Under the pieces are notes generated by a model that was not told the DNA's origin, searched no databases, and saw nothing but the letters and a program-made list of their open reading frames with translations. The translations under genes and the position numbers were made by a program. 64,000 nt of DNA, taken from positions 28,169 through 92,168 of the forward strand of contig JAUHYD010000020.1 in NCBI GenBank assembly GCA_030426665.1, written 5' to 3'. Shown here in pieces: positions 1 to 9,198 of this stretch; the stretch's first letter is position 1; every line of letters begins with the position of its first letter. The stretch comes from Bacteroidia bacterium (GTDB lineage: Bacteria; Bacteroidota; Bacteroidia; Chitinophagales; Chitinophagaceae).

Positions 1-240
1 CTTAGTTCCATAATAATTGATAGCAAATATAAGGAGTGGTTTACGGTTTATTGTAAACTACTACAAAGTCGTTAAATAAAGTTGATTGTAATAATAGATA
101 ATCAGCACCTGACTACCAACTATGCAATTGCATCGCAGGTAATCAGAAAATGATAATTTCGACGAATAACAGACAGTGCCAATTAACAGAGGTCTTGTTA
201 GCCAAACAAATGGCAGCGGAGAACACTTCTGGCGTTACTC
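1..240. other. Intergenic left edge, no gene seen
   Basis: No convincing coding sequence. A weak hairpin lies at 35-62 (AGTGGTTTAC paired with GTAAACTACT, one G-T pair). A minus-strand TATATTTG, matching the Bacteroidota -7 box, lies at 24-31 and could drive a leftward gene outside the window. Both are inferences from short motifs. Confidence 0.3.
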
Positions 241-1584
241 CTACTCTTTCACTACCTTGACGACTTTTGAGCTGCCGGACGCATCACTGATACTCAGCAC
301 ATAGACCCCGGAAGGCAATGCAGTCATATCAATGCTCTTGGTATCGCCGTTTGTGACCTCTTCAACAGATACTGCTCTGCCGGACAAATTATACACGGCA
401 ACTTTATCAGTCTTGTTGATACCTGTAAGCGTAAACTTATTGCTAAACGGGTTAGGCGTCACTAATACACTGCCATGATTTTCTACACCGGCAACACTAA
501 CCGGCATGTAGGTTTTACGTATACGCTGATTGTTAGCATCAGCTATGTATAAAGTACCGGCAGCATCAACAGCTACATCGAATGGTGTATGCAGGTTTGC
601 ACCATTTACAGGACCCAGATCTCCACCAAATCCCGGAGTACCGTTACCAACAACTGTGGTGATAATACCTGCAGTGTCTACTTTACGAATCACATCGTTG
701 TCTGCATCAGCTATATATAGGTTACCAATATTATCAACACAAAGACCTGCAGGGCGATTCAACTCTGCAGCAGTAGCAGGACCGCCATCACCGCTATGCC
801 CCATAGAACCCGTACCGGCGTATGTAACAATAGTGCCGTCTGTAAGCACCTTTCTGATAACGTTATTCTTCATGTCAGAGATATACACATTGCCCGGAAT
901 ATCCGTCGCAACTGCATAAGGAGAATCTAAACGTGCAGCAATTGCAAACAAACCATCACCGGAATATCCAGCGGTATCGTCGCCCGCAAAGCGAGAAATA
1001 ATCCCGGATTTATCAATCTTTCTTACTACGTTGCTAATACCGTCTGCCAAATACAGATTGCCGGACGTATCAAACGCCAGACCATATACACCATGAAGTT
1101 TTGCAGCCGAAGCCGGACCACCATTACCGGTGTTGCCATGAACACCTACTCCAGCAATAGTAGAGATTATTCCCGCCGAATTGACCTTACGGATAACTCC
1201 CCAGCTGGCATCAGATATATACAGGTTATTGTCCTTATCTAAAGCCATACCATATGGCCTAACTTCAGCTGAAGTGGCAACTGATCCGTCTCCTGTGCCA
1301 CTAATACCTCCGTTACCTGCTATGGTAGCAATATTACCCGAGGTATTAATTTTTCTGATACGGTAGTTTAAATAATCTAATATATATACATTGCCGGCAT
1401 CATCAGTTAATACACCATGAGGTGCATTTAACTGAGCACTCAGGGCATCGGCTCCATCGCCGGAAAACCCACCAATCCCGGTACCGGAGATTGTTGAAAT
1501 ATTTTGAACCTGTGCGTCTGAACTCACAGCAAACAAAGTCATGAACGACAACAAAGCGGGAAAAGTAAATTTCATACGAAACAT
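241..1584 (-). CDS. Secreted NHL-repeat beta-propeller protein with T9SS sorting domain
   Basis: A 447-residue protein with an N-terminal signal peptide (hydrophobic core, then SSDAQ; Met1 or Met4 could start it). Six NHL-type repeats follow, each with a pattern like GNLYIADADNDVIRKV followed by GIITTVVGNG, which should form a six-bladed propeller. The last ~75 residues form a type A T9SS sorting domain (TPNPFSNKF, then LPSGVYVLSI, ending in VVKVVKE). The protein is therefore expected to cross the outer membrane through T9SS and be anchored or released. NHL propellers usually bind proteins or glycans; no catalytic residue is apparent. It resembles the two tandem NHL proteins near 42-45.6 kb and the NHL block inside the giant gene at the right edge. 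The ligand is unknown. Confidence 0.9.
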   Translation of the reverse strand: MFRMKFTFPALLSFMTLFAVSSDAQVQNISTISGTGIGGFSGDGADALSAQLNAPHGVLTDDAGNVYILDYLNYRIRKINTSGNIATIAGNGGISGTGDGSVATSAEVRPYGMALDKDNNLYISDASWGVIRKVNSAGIISTIAGVGVHGNTGNGGPASAAKLHGVYGLAFDTSGNLYLADGISNVVRKIDKSGIISRFAGDDTAGYSGDGLFAIAARLDSPYAVATDIPGNVYISDMKNNVIRKVLTDGTIVTYAGTGSMGHSGDGGPATAAELNRPAGLCVDNIGNLYIADADNDVIRKVDTAGIITTVVGNGTPGFGGDLGPVNGANLHTPFDVAVDAAGTLYIADANNQRIRKTYMPVSVAGVENHGSVLVTPNPFSNKFTLTGINKTDKVAVYNLSGRAVSVEEVTNGDTKSIDMTALPSGVYVLSISDASGSSKVVKVVKE

Positions 1585-1651
1585 ATGACAAATATTCAGG
1601 TTAGTGTATGTAAGAATTTAATGACTGACAGGGAATTTTAATTTGTGACAA

Positions 1652-2101
1652 TTACGGTTTAGGCATAGCTACATAATTGCCGTCCAGAAAACGTTGATAG
1701 TACTTACCACCGGCAGTCATTCTAATATTATTGTAGTTATAATCGGCAAGCAAAACAACCAGATTAACAGTTGAATCTCCATTAAAGTTCGAATAATGGA
1801 TAACTTTCCCATCGTATGACATATACCAATTAAACTTCAAGGTATCGCTATCAGTTGGTTTACAACGACTGTAATAGTGAAAATACCCGGTACTATCTTC
1901 ATTATAAACCACCATTTCCGGCACACCGCAATGACTTTTAAGCTGCACCTCAGGCTCTGTAACGAAGCCCACTGAAGTGTGCGCCTCAATAATCCAGGGT
2001 GTACTAATAAGAACGTCGAACGGCTTATCTCGCAGTTTTTCTTTATAACATCCGGAAAATCCAATCAATGTGATTACTGCTAATAGCAACAAATTTTTCA
2101 T
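1652..2101 (-). CDS. Small lipoprotein, possibly lipocalin-like
   Basis: A 149-residue protein starting MKNLLLLAVITLIGFSGC. The hydrophobic stretch ending in GFSGC is a lipobox with Cys18 as the predicted lipidation site. The mature part has no Lys or Asp sorting signal I can assign with certainty. It alternates short beta-like segments (TPWIIEAH, MVVYNEDSTGYFHYYS, LKFNWYMSYDGKVIHY), a pattern seen in Bacteroidota lipocalin-like lipoproteins that begin with 'xxWxl'. It lies between the NHL protein and the MFS exporter, on the same strand as both, with 67 bp and 109 bp gaps. The function is unknown. Confidence 0.75.
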   Translation of the reverse strand: MKNLLLLAVITLIGFSGCYKEKLRDKPFDVLISTPWIIEAHTSVGFVTEPEVQLKSHCGVPEMVVYNEDSTGYFHYYSRCKPTDSDTLKFNWYMSYDGKVIHYSNFNGDSTVNLVVLLADYNYNNIRMTAGGKYYQRFLDGNYVAMPKP

Positions 2102-2210
2102 CTCAATATATTTCGATTGTAAAGATAATTAATACTAATCAAAAACAGCGAAATACCGGGCATTTTTAAAAGCTATCATTAAATACAATCTAAAGCTAAC
2201 AATCAAATAA

Positions 2211-3560
2211 TCAATCGTCTTCGGTAGAATCATGCCCTTTGTCGAGCCGTAATGTCCTAATTGCCGGTGCCGCGAGCCAGGTAACTACAACAACAGCCAA
2301 CGTCATACAGCCACCGAATACTACAGCTGGCACCGCCCCCATCCATTTGGCTGTAATGCCACTTTCCATAGCCCCCAACTCATTTGAGGAACTGATAAAC
2401 ATTGTATTTACTGCCGCCACCCTACCCCTCATTTTGTCAGGCGTATGCACTTGTAGTACGGTCCCTCTGATAACTACACTCACAGCGTCGAGCATACCTC
2501 CAAGCAATAGCATCAAAAACCCTACCATAAAACCGGCTGAGACACCAAAGCCGCCAATCGAAACCAGACTATCTGTACCAAAATAACCACAATAGCCAAA
2601 GATTATCATAGTAATGCCGAAGCCTGCGATGCTATACAGAAGTTTCATACCCGGATTCTTTGACAGTGGTATCATAGAAAGTATAAACAGCCCTACTACT
2701 GAACCAATTCCCGGAGCGGCACGCAACCAACCATACCCCATCTCACCTACATTCAGAATATCGTCGGAGAACACGGGCAACAACGCAACAGCGCCACCAA
2801 AAAGGACGGCAAACATGTCTAATGAAAGTGTAGCAAGGATTATTTGGGTGCTGAATACAAAACGGATGCCTTCACTCAAACTCTTCAATATCGGCTCTTT
2901 TGACTTGTTTAGTAAAGGCTGCTTAGGAATACCCAACAATGCTATAAGACCAATAATCTCCAATATCGTGACCGAGGCGAGGCTGACAACAAACCCACCA
3001 AATGCCAATATAAATCCACCAATGAGCGGACCGAAAACAGCACCTGTCTGCCACGAAGTACTGCTCCATGTAGTGGCATTCGGGTACAGGTTCTTTGGCA
3101 CCAGCAACCCCATCAGCGCAAATGAAGAAGGACTAATAAAAGCTCTTAGTGCGCCCCCCAGAAATATGCCTGCATACACCAGCCATACAATTGCCTTCAC
3201 CGACATAACATCTTTAATGCCGTCAGAGGCGAGCAACACAAAGCAAACCGAGAGCAATAAGTATCCTGCAAAGCACCGTATCAACAATCCTTTTTTCTCT
3301 TTCAGGTCTACAAAGTGCCCGGAGAACAGGGAAAACCCTATTGCCGGTATTACCTCCATTAACCCTATGATACCCAGTGCAAGCTTATCATGTGTCAACT
3401 GATAGACATAATAACTGATAACAGCTGCCTGCATGTTTATAGCCATGACGATGGCAAAACGCATGAGCATAAACTTTCGGAAATGCGGGTACCGGAGTGC
3501 TTTGTTCTTTGATAAAAATGACGCAGGAAGAAACAAAAAGACGCTTTTGGTATCCTGCAA
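2211..3560 (-). CDS. MFS transporter, MFS_3/EntS-like exporter
   Basis: A 449-residue polytopic protein with about 12 hydrophobic segments. The loop between TM2 and TM3 has the MFS motif-A-like GHFVDLKEKKG, and the overall pattern matches MFS_3 (enterobactin-exporter-like) permeases. Such proteins usually export small molecules using the proton gradient; the substrate cannot be told. The start is a TTG at 3560: the frame stops 12 bases further upstream and the next ATG lies inside the first membrane segment, so a non-ATG start is likely. It is divergent from the ABC permease at 3604, with a 43-bp shared promoter region. Confidence 0.85.
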   Translation of the reverse strand: MQDTKSVFLFLPASFLSKNKALRYPHFRKFMLMRFAIVMAINMQAAVISYYVYQLTHDKLALGIIGLMEVIPAIGFSLFSGHFVDLKEKKGLLIRCFAGYLLLSVCFVLLASDGIKDVMSVKAIVWLVYAGIFLGGALRAFISPSSFALMGLLVPKNLYPNATTWSSTSWQTGAVFGPLIGGFILAFGGFVVSLASVTILEIIGLIALLGIPKQPLLNKSKEPILKSLSEGIRFVFSTQIILATLSLDMFAVLFGGAVALLPVFSDDILNVGEMGYGWLRAAPGIGSVVGLFILSMIPLSKNPGMKLLYSIAGFGITMIIFGYCGYFGTDSLVSIGGFGVSAGFMVGFLMLLLGGMLDAVSVVIRGTVLQVHTPDKMRGRVAAVNTMFISSSNELGAMESGITAKWMGAVPAVVFGGCMTLAVVVVTWLAAPAIRTLRLDKGHDSTEDD

Positions 3561-3589
3561 AATTATTCTTTAACGATGATATTAACGCT

Positions 3590-3597
3590 TAAATTTG
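3590..3597 (+). promoter_or_regulatory. Possible -7 box (TAAATTTG) for the MacB-like permease
   Basis: TAAATTTG matches the Bacteroidota -7 consensus TAnnTTTG and ends only 6 bases before the ATG at 3604. If used, the mRNA would be nearly leaderless. No good -33 TTTG was found, so this is tentative. Confidence 0.3.
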
Positions 3598-3603
3598 CAA
3601 AGA

Positions 3604-4860
3604 ATGAACAACCTGCTGCAGATAATATCAACAAGTGTTGTGCAAGCCTTTCACGAGCTTCGTGCAAACAAGTTGCGCACGTTTCTGTCGCTGCTGGGGA
3701 TTACAATCGGCATTTTTTGCATTATATCCGTTCTGACAGTTTTAGATAGCCTTAAAAATAATATTCAAAAAGAAATGGCTACATTAGGTAGCGATGTGTT
3801 ATATGTTGGCAGGTGGCCGTGGATGGACGACGGAGGAGAATACAAATGGTGGGAGTACTGGCGCAGACCGGGTATGTCGCCAAAAGAAGTAAAAGCAATA
3901 GAAAGACAAGTACCAGACGCCGCAACAGTTACGCTTTGCCTGACCAAGCGAGGGATGACGCTGAAATACCGGGATATGGAGCTAAGCAACATGTCGGGCT
4001 ATGCCGTTTTGAGCTTTTTCGACAAAGTGCAAAATATAGAAATGGAACAGGGGCGTTATTTGAGCACCGCTGAAATAGAAGGAGGTACCAATTCTGTTGT
4101 TTTGGGATATGCTGTGTATCGAAATATGTTTCCGGGCAACATAGACGCGCTGGGCAAGAAAGTCGGGTTTCTGGGTCGCAAATACAACGTTATCGGAGTC
4201 ATGAAACAATCCGGACAAAACATGGCAGGGTTCGACTTTGACAACTCGGTTGTATTCTCTTATTATGCTGCTGCAGCGACCCTGGATCTACAATCGCTGA
4301 ACTACGACCCGATAATGGCAGTGAAAGCAGCATCGGGGAAAAATCTGGAAGAAGTAAAATATGAAGTTGAAGGTGTCTTACGGCGAGTTCGAAAGGTAAA
4401 GCCCGGTCAGCCGAACAACTTTGCCATAAATCAACTAAGTCAGGTTTCCGAACGTCTGGAAAGCGTATTCGGCACGATTGATATTGTGGGCTGGGTGATA
4501 GGCTTCTTTTCGTTATTGGTAGGTGCATTTGGCATTGCAAACATTATGTTTGTAACGGTAAAGGAAAGAACCAAGATTATCGGACTAAAAAAAGCGATTG
4601 GCGCCCGTAGAAAGTCAATACTACTCGAGTTCCTGCTTGAGGCCGTTGTACTTTCGCTTCTGGGTGGACTAATCGGGATAATTATTGTTGTACTTTTAAG
4701 TCTTATTCTAACCAGGGTGTTTGAGTTTGATGTAGTACTTTCATTAGCAAACTTTATGGTTGGCGTCGCGGTTTCTGTTTTTGTTGGAATTCTGGCGGGA
4801 CTGATTCCTGCTCTGGCAGCATCCCGACTGGACCCTGTAGTTGCCATAAGATCAAATTAA
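3604..4860 (+). CDS. ABC transporter permease, MacB/FtsX family
   Basis: A 418-residue protein from the ATG at 3604; an upstream TTG at 3595 lies in the promoter-like box and is less likely. The layout is that of MacB-type permeases: one N-terminal membrane helix (LRTFLSLLGITIGIFCIISV), a ~220-residue extracytoplasmic MacB_PCD domain, and a C-terminal FtsX domain with three helices. The FtsX part carries VKERTKIIGLKKAIGARRKSI, the typical coupling region before TM2, and ends LAASRLDPVVAIRSN, a common family ending. MacB-like permeases act mechanically in the periplasm with an MFP adaptor or in lipoprotein/peptide export. No ATPase gene is next to it, so the ATPase must be encoded elsewhere. 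The gene downstream follows after 6 bp. Confidence 0.92.
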   Translation: MNNLLQIISTSVVQAFHELRANKLRTFLSLLGITIGIFCIISVLTVLDSLKNNIQKEMATLGSDVLYVGRWPWMDDGGEYKWWEYWRRPGMSPKEVKAIERQVPDAATVTLCLTKRGMTLKYRDMELSNMSGYAVLSFFDKVQNIEMEQGRYLSTAEIEGGTNSVVLGYAVYRNMFPGNIDALGKKVGFLGRKYNVIGVMKQSGQNMAGFDFDNSVVFSYYAAAATLDLQSLNYDPIMAVKAASGKNLEEVKYEVEGVLRRVRKVKPGQPNNFAINQLSQVSERLESVFGTIDIVGWVIGFFSLLVGAFGIANIMFVTVKERTKIIGLKKAIGARRKSILLEFLLEAVVLSLLGGLIGIIIVVLLSLILTRVFEFDVVLSLANFMVGVAVSVFVGILAGLIPALAASRLDPVVAIRSN

Positions 4861-4866
4861 TTACTC

Positions 4867-5367
4867 ATGAAAAAGAAAAGAGTATTACTGTTAGACGAGG
4901 AACGCATAGCGTTTAAACTGCGCAGAATGGCGTACGAAATATGGGAGCGCAACAGTACGGAAAAAGAGATTGTATTAATAGGTATAGAAGGTAGTGGAAG
5001 GATTGTCGCTGACAACCTTGTCGCACTACTGAAGGAAATAAGTCCGCTAAAGATTACAAGTATTACCGTCGAAATAAATAAAAAAAGCCCGTTGGACTTT
5101 GTATTTGCCATAGACGAAAACCTGAGCGGCAAAACGATTGTCCTTGTAGATGATGTAGCCAACTCCGGCAAAACCCTCCAATATTGCCTGAATAGTATAC
5201 TATCGTACGACCTGAAAAAAGTAATAGTTGCTGTACTTGTAGACCGAAAGCATAAATCGTTTCCGATTGCTACGAACATCGTCGGACATTCGGTAGCTAC
5301 TACTATTCAGGACCATATTGAAGTAGAAACTGACGGAAATACGGTAAAGGCGGTCTATTTGGTCTAG
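4867..5367 (+). CDS. Phosphoribosyltransferase-family protein (PyrR/type I PRTase fold)
   Basis: A 166-residue protein with the type I phosphoribosyltransferase PRPP-binding loop IVLVDDVANSGKTL at about residues 96-109 (two acidic residues followed by small residues and GKT). An upstream LIGIEGSGRIVADNL segment fits the pyrophosphate loop. The N-terminus (ERIAFKLRRMAYEIWE) resembles PyrR-like proteins of Bacteroidota. PyrR acts as a uracil phosphoribosyltransferase and/or pyrimidine regulator, but the substrate here is uncertain. It starts 6 bp after the permease stop and is probably co-transcribed, although no functional link between the two is known. Confidence 0.85.
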   Translation: MKKKRVLLLDEERIAFKLRRMAYEIWERNSTEKEIVLIGIEGSGRIVADNLVALLKEISPLKITSITVEINKKSPLDFVFAIDENLSGKTIVLVDDVANSGKTLQYCLNSILSYDLKKVIVAVLVDRKHKSFPIATNIVGHSVATTIQDHIEVETDGNTVKAVYLV

Positions 5368-5528
5368 TCGTTTCTAAGTCTCCGTCACCTATCCGATAAG
5401 TTCCATTTTCTTGGACACAATCGTTTTAATAATTACTTTAGTCGCGAGAAGAATTACTTCCGGGAAAGCATGGCGACCACAACCGCCATTACCTCCTGAT
5501 AACCAATCAATTAACTACACATAAAACA

Positions 5529-6482
5529 ATGTCATACACCTTAGTTATACATGGCGGTGCCGGTAATATTACGCCTGCAATTATGAATGCTACGCAAGAA
5601 GCAGAGTACACCGCAGCCCTTCACGAATCATTGAAAGCCGGCAACTCTATACTTAAAAATGGCGGAACGGCTACCGATGCCGTTATTGCCGCTATCTGCA
5701 GCATGGAGGACAATCCGCTCTTCAATGCAGGAAGAGGTGCCGTTTTTACAAAAAAGGGGCTGAATGAAATGGATGCCGCTATTATGGACGGCAGTAATCT
5801 GGCTGCCGGCGCCGTGGCAGGCGTTCGTAATATTAAGAACCCCATCAGGCTGGCGAGCGAGGTTATGCTACATTCAGGACATGTATTTCTTGCCAATGAA
5901 GGCGCATCTGAATTCGCATTAAAGCAAGGTGTAGAAATGGCTACTGATGAGTACCTGTTTAATCAATCGAGGTATGACCAATGGATGGAGATACGCGATA
6001 CAGATTTTACTCAACTCGACCATAAAGGCGACAATCTGAAAGGCACTGCCGTTCCTGATACCGGGCACAAGTTTGGCACGGTGGGCGCAGTAGCCTGTGA
6101 CATACACGGCAATATTGCCGCAGGTACTTCTACCGGAGGCATGACTAATAAAAGGTTCAATCGTATAGGTGACAGTCCTGTAATAGGTGCCGGCACCTAT
6201 GCCAATAATGCTACCTGCGCGGTATCTTGTACGGGGCATGGCGAGCTATTCTTACGCGCTGTGGTTGCTTATGACGTGTCTTGCCTTATGGAATACAAAG
6301 GGCTTTCACTGCACGATGCTTGCGAGGTTGTGGTTAAAGACAAATTAGTAAAATTAGATGGAGAAGGCGGGCTTATCGCAGTAAATGCCAGGGGCGATTA
6401 CGAACTATGCTTCAACTCTGCAGGGATGTACCGTGGCATGTGCAATAGCGAAGGAAAGGAAATGGTGGCATTTTATAAATAG
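5529..6482 (+). CDS. iaaA: Isoaspartyl peptidase / L-asparaginase (type 2, Ntn-hydrolase)
   Basis: A 317-residue protein starting MSYTLVIHGGAG. It matches plant-type asparaginases: HGGAG near the N-terminus, NAGRGAVF in the middle and the autocleavage site HKFGTVGAVACD. By analogy with the family, cleavage occurs before Thr184 of the GTVGAV motif, making that Thr the N-terminal nucleophile of the beta subunit. GTSTGGMTNKRFNRIGDSPVIG downstream is the usual substrate-binding region. The enzyme degrades beta-aspartyl dipeptides and asparagine. No signal peptide is seen, so it should be cytoplasmic. The 161-bp gap upstream suggests its own promoter. Confidence 0.95.
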   Translation: MSYTLVIHGGAGNITPAIMNATQEAEYTAALHESLKAGNSILKNGGTATDAVIAAICSMEDNPLFNAGRGAVFTKKGLNEMDAAIMDGSNLAAGAVAGVRNIKNPIRLASEVMLHSGHVFLANEGASEFALKQGVEMATDEYLFNQSRYDQWMEIRDTDFTQLDHKGDNLKGTAVPDTGHKFGTVGAVACDIHGNIAAGTSTGGMTNKRFNRIGDSPVIGAGTYANNATCAVSCTGHGELFLRAVVAYDVSCLMEYKGLSLHDACEVVVKDKLVKLDGEGGLIAVNARGDYELCFNSAGMYRGMCNSEGKEMVAFYK

Positions 6483-6528
6483 AACTGAAAGTATCCTAAA
6501 ATGCCCTGTAAATCGTAGATAAGAATAA

Positions 6529-6861
6529 ATGACTAAGGACGAAAAGATTTACGTTTTATATACCGGCAATCAAACGCTGGTGGGTGTACTATTGGGTTCG
6601 GCAATCAGCACATGGGACGGATTATCCACAACGCATTCCCAGGTTGTTACACCCTTAGGTGTAGTACTGCTCATTTCTTCCTACTTTTTGTTCAAAAAGC
6701 ATATACAAGGCAAAAAGATAGATCCCGGAAAACCATTTAGTGATAAGTTCAGGCGAATAATCTCCGGCAGCCCAATTGTGGCCTGGCTTATATCAACAGT
6801 TGTAACCGTTTCAATTTTCGCATCCATCTTCTACCTTTTTAAAAATACATCTATAGGTTAA
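6529..6861 (+). CDS. Small membrane protein, first of a tandem paralogous pair
   Basis: A 110-residue protein with three likely membrane helices (VLLGSAIS region, VVLLISSYFLF, and SPIVAWLISTVVTVSIFASIFYLF) separated by a Lys-rich cytoplasmic loop (KKHIQGKKIDPGKP). It aligns along its whole length with the next gene: same YxLYxxxQ start, TTxxxQ, LGVxxLIxSYFxFKK, P-rich loop and a final WLxST helix. The family is not one I recognise. It lies between the asparaginase and dnaX on the same strand. Confidence 0.7.
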   Translation: MTKDEKIYVLYTGNQTLVGVLLGSAISTWDGLSTTHSQVVTPLGVVLLISSYFLFKKHIQGKKIDPGKPFSDKFRRIISGSPIVAWLISTVVTVSIFASIFYLFKNTSIG

Positions 6862-6897
6862 CAGTCTTGAATGCCCAAACTCAAACAGCTATACACC

Positions 6898-7212
6898 ATG
6901 AAAAAAGAAACTAAGCAGTACTTTCTATATTCAGCTACTCAATCTATGTCTATTGCGTTTTTGGGCTTAACTATCAGCCGGTGGGACGTAATGACCACAA
7001 CAAAAGCGCAAATTATTGCCTCATTGGGTGTACTATGCCTGATTGCCTCCTATTTTATATTCAAAAAATACATGATTGGCAGAATGGCGAAACCGGGACC
7101 TGACAGCTCCAAATTTAAACAACTGATGGCTTCCAAACCGCCGCTGATTTGGCTACTATCTACATTGATAGGCATAATATTCTTTGTTTTAGTGACTTAT
7201 TTAATTAATTAA
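6898..7212 (+). CDS. Small membrane protein, second of the tandem paralogous pair
   Basis: A 104-residue protein from the ATG at 6898 (MKKETKQYFLY). An in-frame ATG at 6871 would add nine residues, but the later start aligns with the start of the preceding paralogue. Three likely membrane helices and the central FKKYMIGRMAKPGP loop match the neighbour. The pair probably arose by tandem duplication. No enzymatic motif is visible and the function is unknown. Confidence 0.7.
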   Translation: MKKETKQYFLYSATQSMSIAFLGLTISRWDVMTTTKAQIIASLGVLCLIASYFIFKKYMIGRMAKPGPDSSKFKQLMASKPPLIWLLSTLIGIIFFVLVTYLIN

Positions 7213-7347
7213 TACCACGCTGCGGGTGTTACTTGAGCGTTACAGTCCGTTTATTAATGATTCTTTTTTTTACCGAAAAGTTTGTGAACTTTGTAATAGG
7301 AACAGCTACACTTTCGTAGCTTAGTGAAACCGCATTATACAATCTGA

Positions 7348-9198
7348 ATGTCTGATAATTATATAGTATCTGCCAGAAAATACCGCCCCCAGACCTTTGA
7401 TACGGTTGTGGGTCAGGAACACATTACCACTACGCTAAAGAATGCCATTAAGAACCAGCATCTGGCACATGCGTTTTTGTTTTGTGGCCCTCGTGGTGTT
7501 GGTAAGACAACATGTGCGCGTATACTGGCGAAAACCATCAACTGTACCAACCGCACCGCTGATACCGAAGCATGTGGCACCTGCTCCACCTGTATCAGTT
7601 TTAAAGACAATACCTCGTTTAACGTATTTGAACTGGATGCTGCGAGCAATAACTCTGTCGATGATATACGTGAACTGACGAGCCAGGTACGGTTTGCACC
7701 GCAACATGGCAAATACAAAGTATATATAATAGATGAGGTACACATGCTGAGCGCATCGGCATTTAATGCATTTCTTAAGACATTAGAAGAACCACCTCCG
7801 TATGCGATATTTATACTTGCCACTACGGAGAAACATAAAATACTACCGACTATCCTGAGCCGCTGTCAGATATTCGACTTCAAGCGTATCACAACACATG
7901 ATATTGTTGCCCACCTGCAAAGCATAGCGAGCAAAGAAAGTATGGTAGCTCAGGAAGCTGCGCTACATGTTATCGCTCAAAAGAGTGAGGGATGTATGCG
8001 TGATTCCCTGTCTATGCTCGACCGTATTGCTAGCTTTACCAATGGGATGCTCACCTATGCTAACACCATGGAGCACCTGAACCTGTTGGATGCGGAGTTT
8101 TACTTCCGTCTTACAGATGCTATGCTCGGTCAGGATGTTGCCGGTACCCTACTCCATCTGGACGCAGCGTTGGAAAAGGGATTTGAGGGCGATGTCATTC
8201 TCGGCGGATTGGCTGAGCATTTCCGGAACCTACTACTTTGTAAGGATGCAAGAATGACAAAGTTGCTGGACATTCCTAATGAGCACAAACCTATGTACTT
8301 CGAAAAGGCAAACCAGACACCTCCGTCATTTGTTATTTCCGCATTGAATGTCATTAATGATTCAGAGCTTCAGTATAAGTCGGCGACGAACAAACGCCTG
8401 CATATAGAAATGTGTCTGATACGTCTGTGCTTTTTGCTTCAGTCTGTAAATGCTACGCCTGTTTCAATAGATACTTCAACTACTAACACCGCATCGCCGG
8501 ACGAAAAAAAAAACACTGATAGTGTCGTAAAGACTACCCCTTTTCCTCCGGCACCTGCGCCACAAACGGCAGCGGTTGCGGAAGCAGCGACACCTGAGTA
8601 TAAACCACAACCAGCTCCACCGCCGGTACAAAAACAATCGGATATAGCGTCATCGGTGACACCTGCACAGGCACATACCGCCACTGCACCAAAAGCGGAA
8701 ACACCTGCCCCTCCCAAACCTAAACCTGCGGCTGCATCCTCAAAACGGGTGAGCCTGGACTTATTGGGCGATCTGGACGAAGCTATGTCAGCTGCGGTAG
8801 CCAACCAAGCAAATAAAGTCACTGAAATAACCGAAGAAAAAGGACTTCATCTGTTTGAGCAGTATAAGTTAGGATTGCAGGCAGCCGGCAAAAGCGTGCT
8901 TTATTCTCAGTTCAATATGATGAAAGTGGAAGTAATACCACCGGACGAGGTATGCCTTATATGTCCCAACGAACTGACTGAGACCTATGCCCGTGAGCAA
9001 CGTAATGCAATCATAGAGTTCTATACACAACACTGTGATATGCATGTGCGAATCACCACCGATATCCAGGAAGACGAAACTGCCAACGAGCCACAGGAGC
9101 GAGTACTAAGCAAAAACGAAATGTATGAACACATGGCTGAAAAGAACCCCAACCTTGCGCGGCTAAAAGAAGGTGCAGGATTACAGATAGAATATTAG
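7348..9198 (+). CDS. dnaX: DNA polymerase III subunit gamma/tau
   Basis: A 616-residue clamp-loader subunit. Residues 1-370 form the AAA+ ATPase: Walker A GPRGVGKTT at 47-55, a four-cysteine zinc site at Cys66, Cys76, Cys79 and Cys82, Walker B IIDEVHMLS near 130, and an SRC sensor (TILSRCQIFDFKRI). A Pro/Ala-rich linker spans about 375-465, followed by a C-terminal tau-type domain (~480-616). The protein loads the beta clamp onto primed DNA and organises the replisome. An AAAAAAAAA run occurs at 8506-8514 in the linker (GACGAAAAAAAAAAC). In E. coli such a run directs programmed frameshifting to make gamma, but here it is unproven. The -7/-33 region is not obvious. Confidence 0.97.
   Translation: MSDNYIVSARKYRPQTFDTVVGQEHITTTLKNAIKNQHLAHAFLFCGPRGVGKTTCARILAKTINCTNRTADTEACGTCSTCISFKDNTSFNVFELDAASNNSVDDIRELTSQVRFAPQHGKYKVYIIDEVHMLSASAFNAFLKTLEEPPPYAIFILATTEKHKILPTILSRCQIFDFKRITTHDIVAHLQSIASKESMVAQEAALHVIAQKSEGCMRDSLSMLDRIASFTNGMLTYANTMEHLNLLDAEFYFRLTDAMLGQDVAGTLLHLDAALEKGFEGDVILGGLAEHFRNLLLCKDARMTKLLDIPNEHKPMYFEKANQTPPSFVISALNVINDSELQYKSATNKRLHIEMCLIRLCFLLQSVNATPVSIDTSTTNTASPDEKKNTDSVVKTTPFPPAPAPQTAAVAEAATPEYKPQPAPPPVQKQSDIASSVTPAQAHTATAPKAETPAPPKPKPAAASSKRVSLDLLGDLDEAMSAAVANQANKVTEITEEKGLHLFEQYKLGLQAAGKSVLYSQFNMMKVEVIPPDEVCLICPNELTETYAREQRNAIIEFYTQHCDMHVRITTDIQEDETANEPQERVLSKNEMYEHMAEKNPNLARLKEGAGLQIEY

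Noticed and set aside
2239..3402. Long plus-strand frames opposite the MFS transporter, up to 262 codons
   Set aside because: They lie entirely within the transporter gene, are Pro/Ser-rich and have no family features; the sense frame has clear membrane-transporter motifs.
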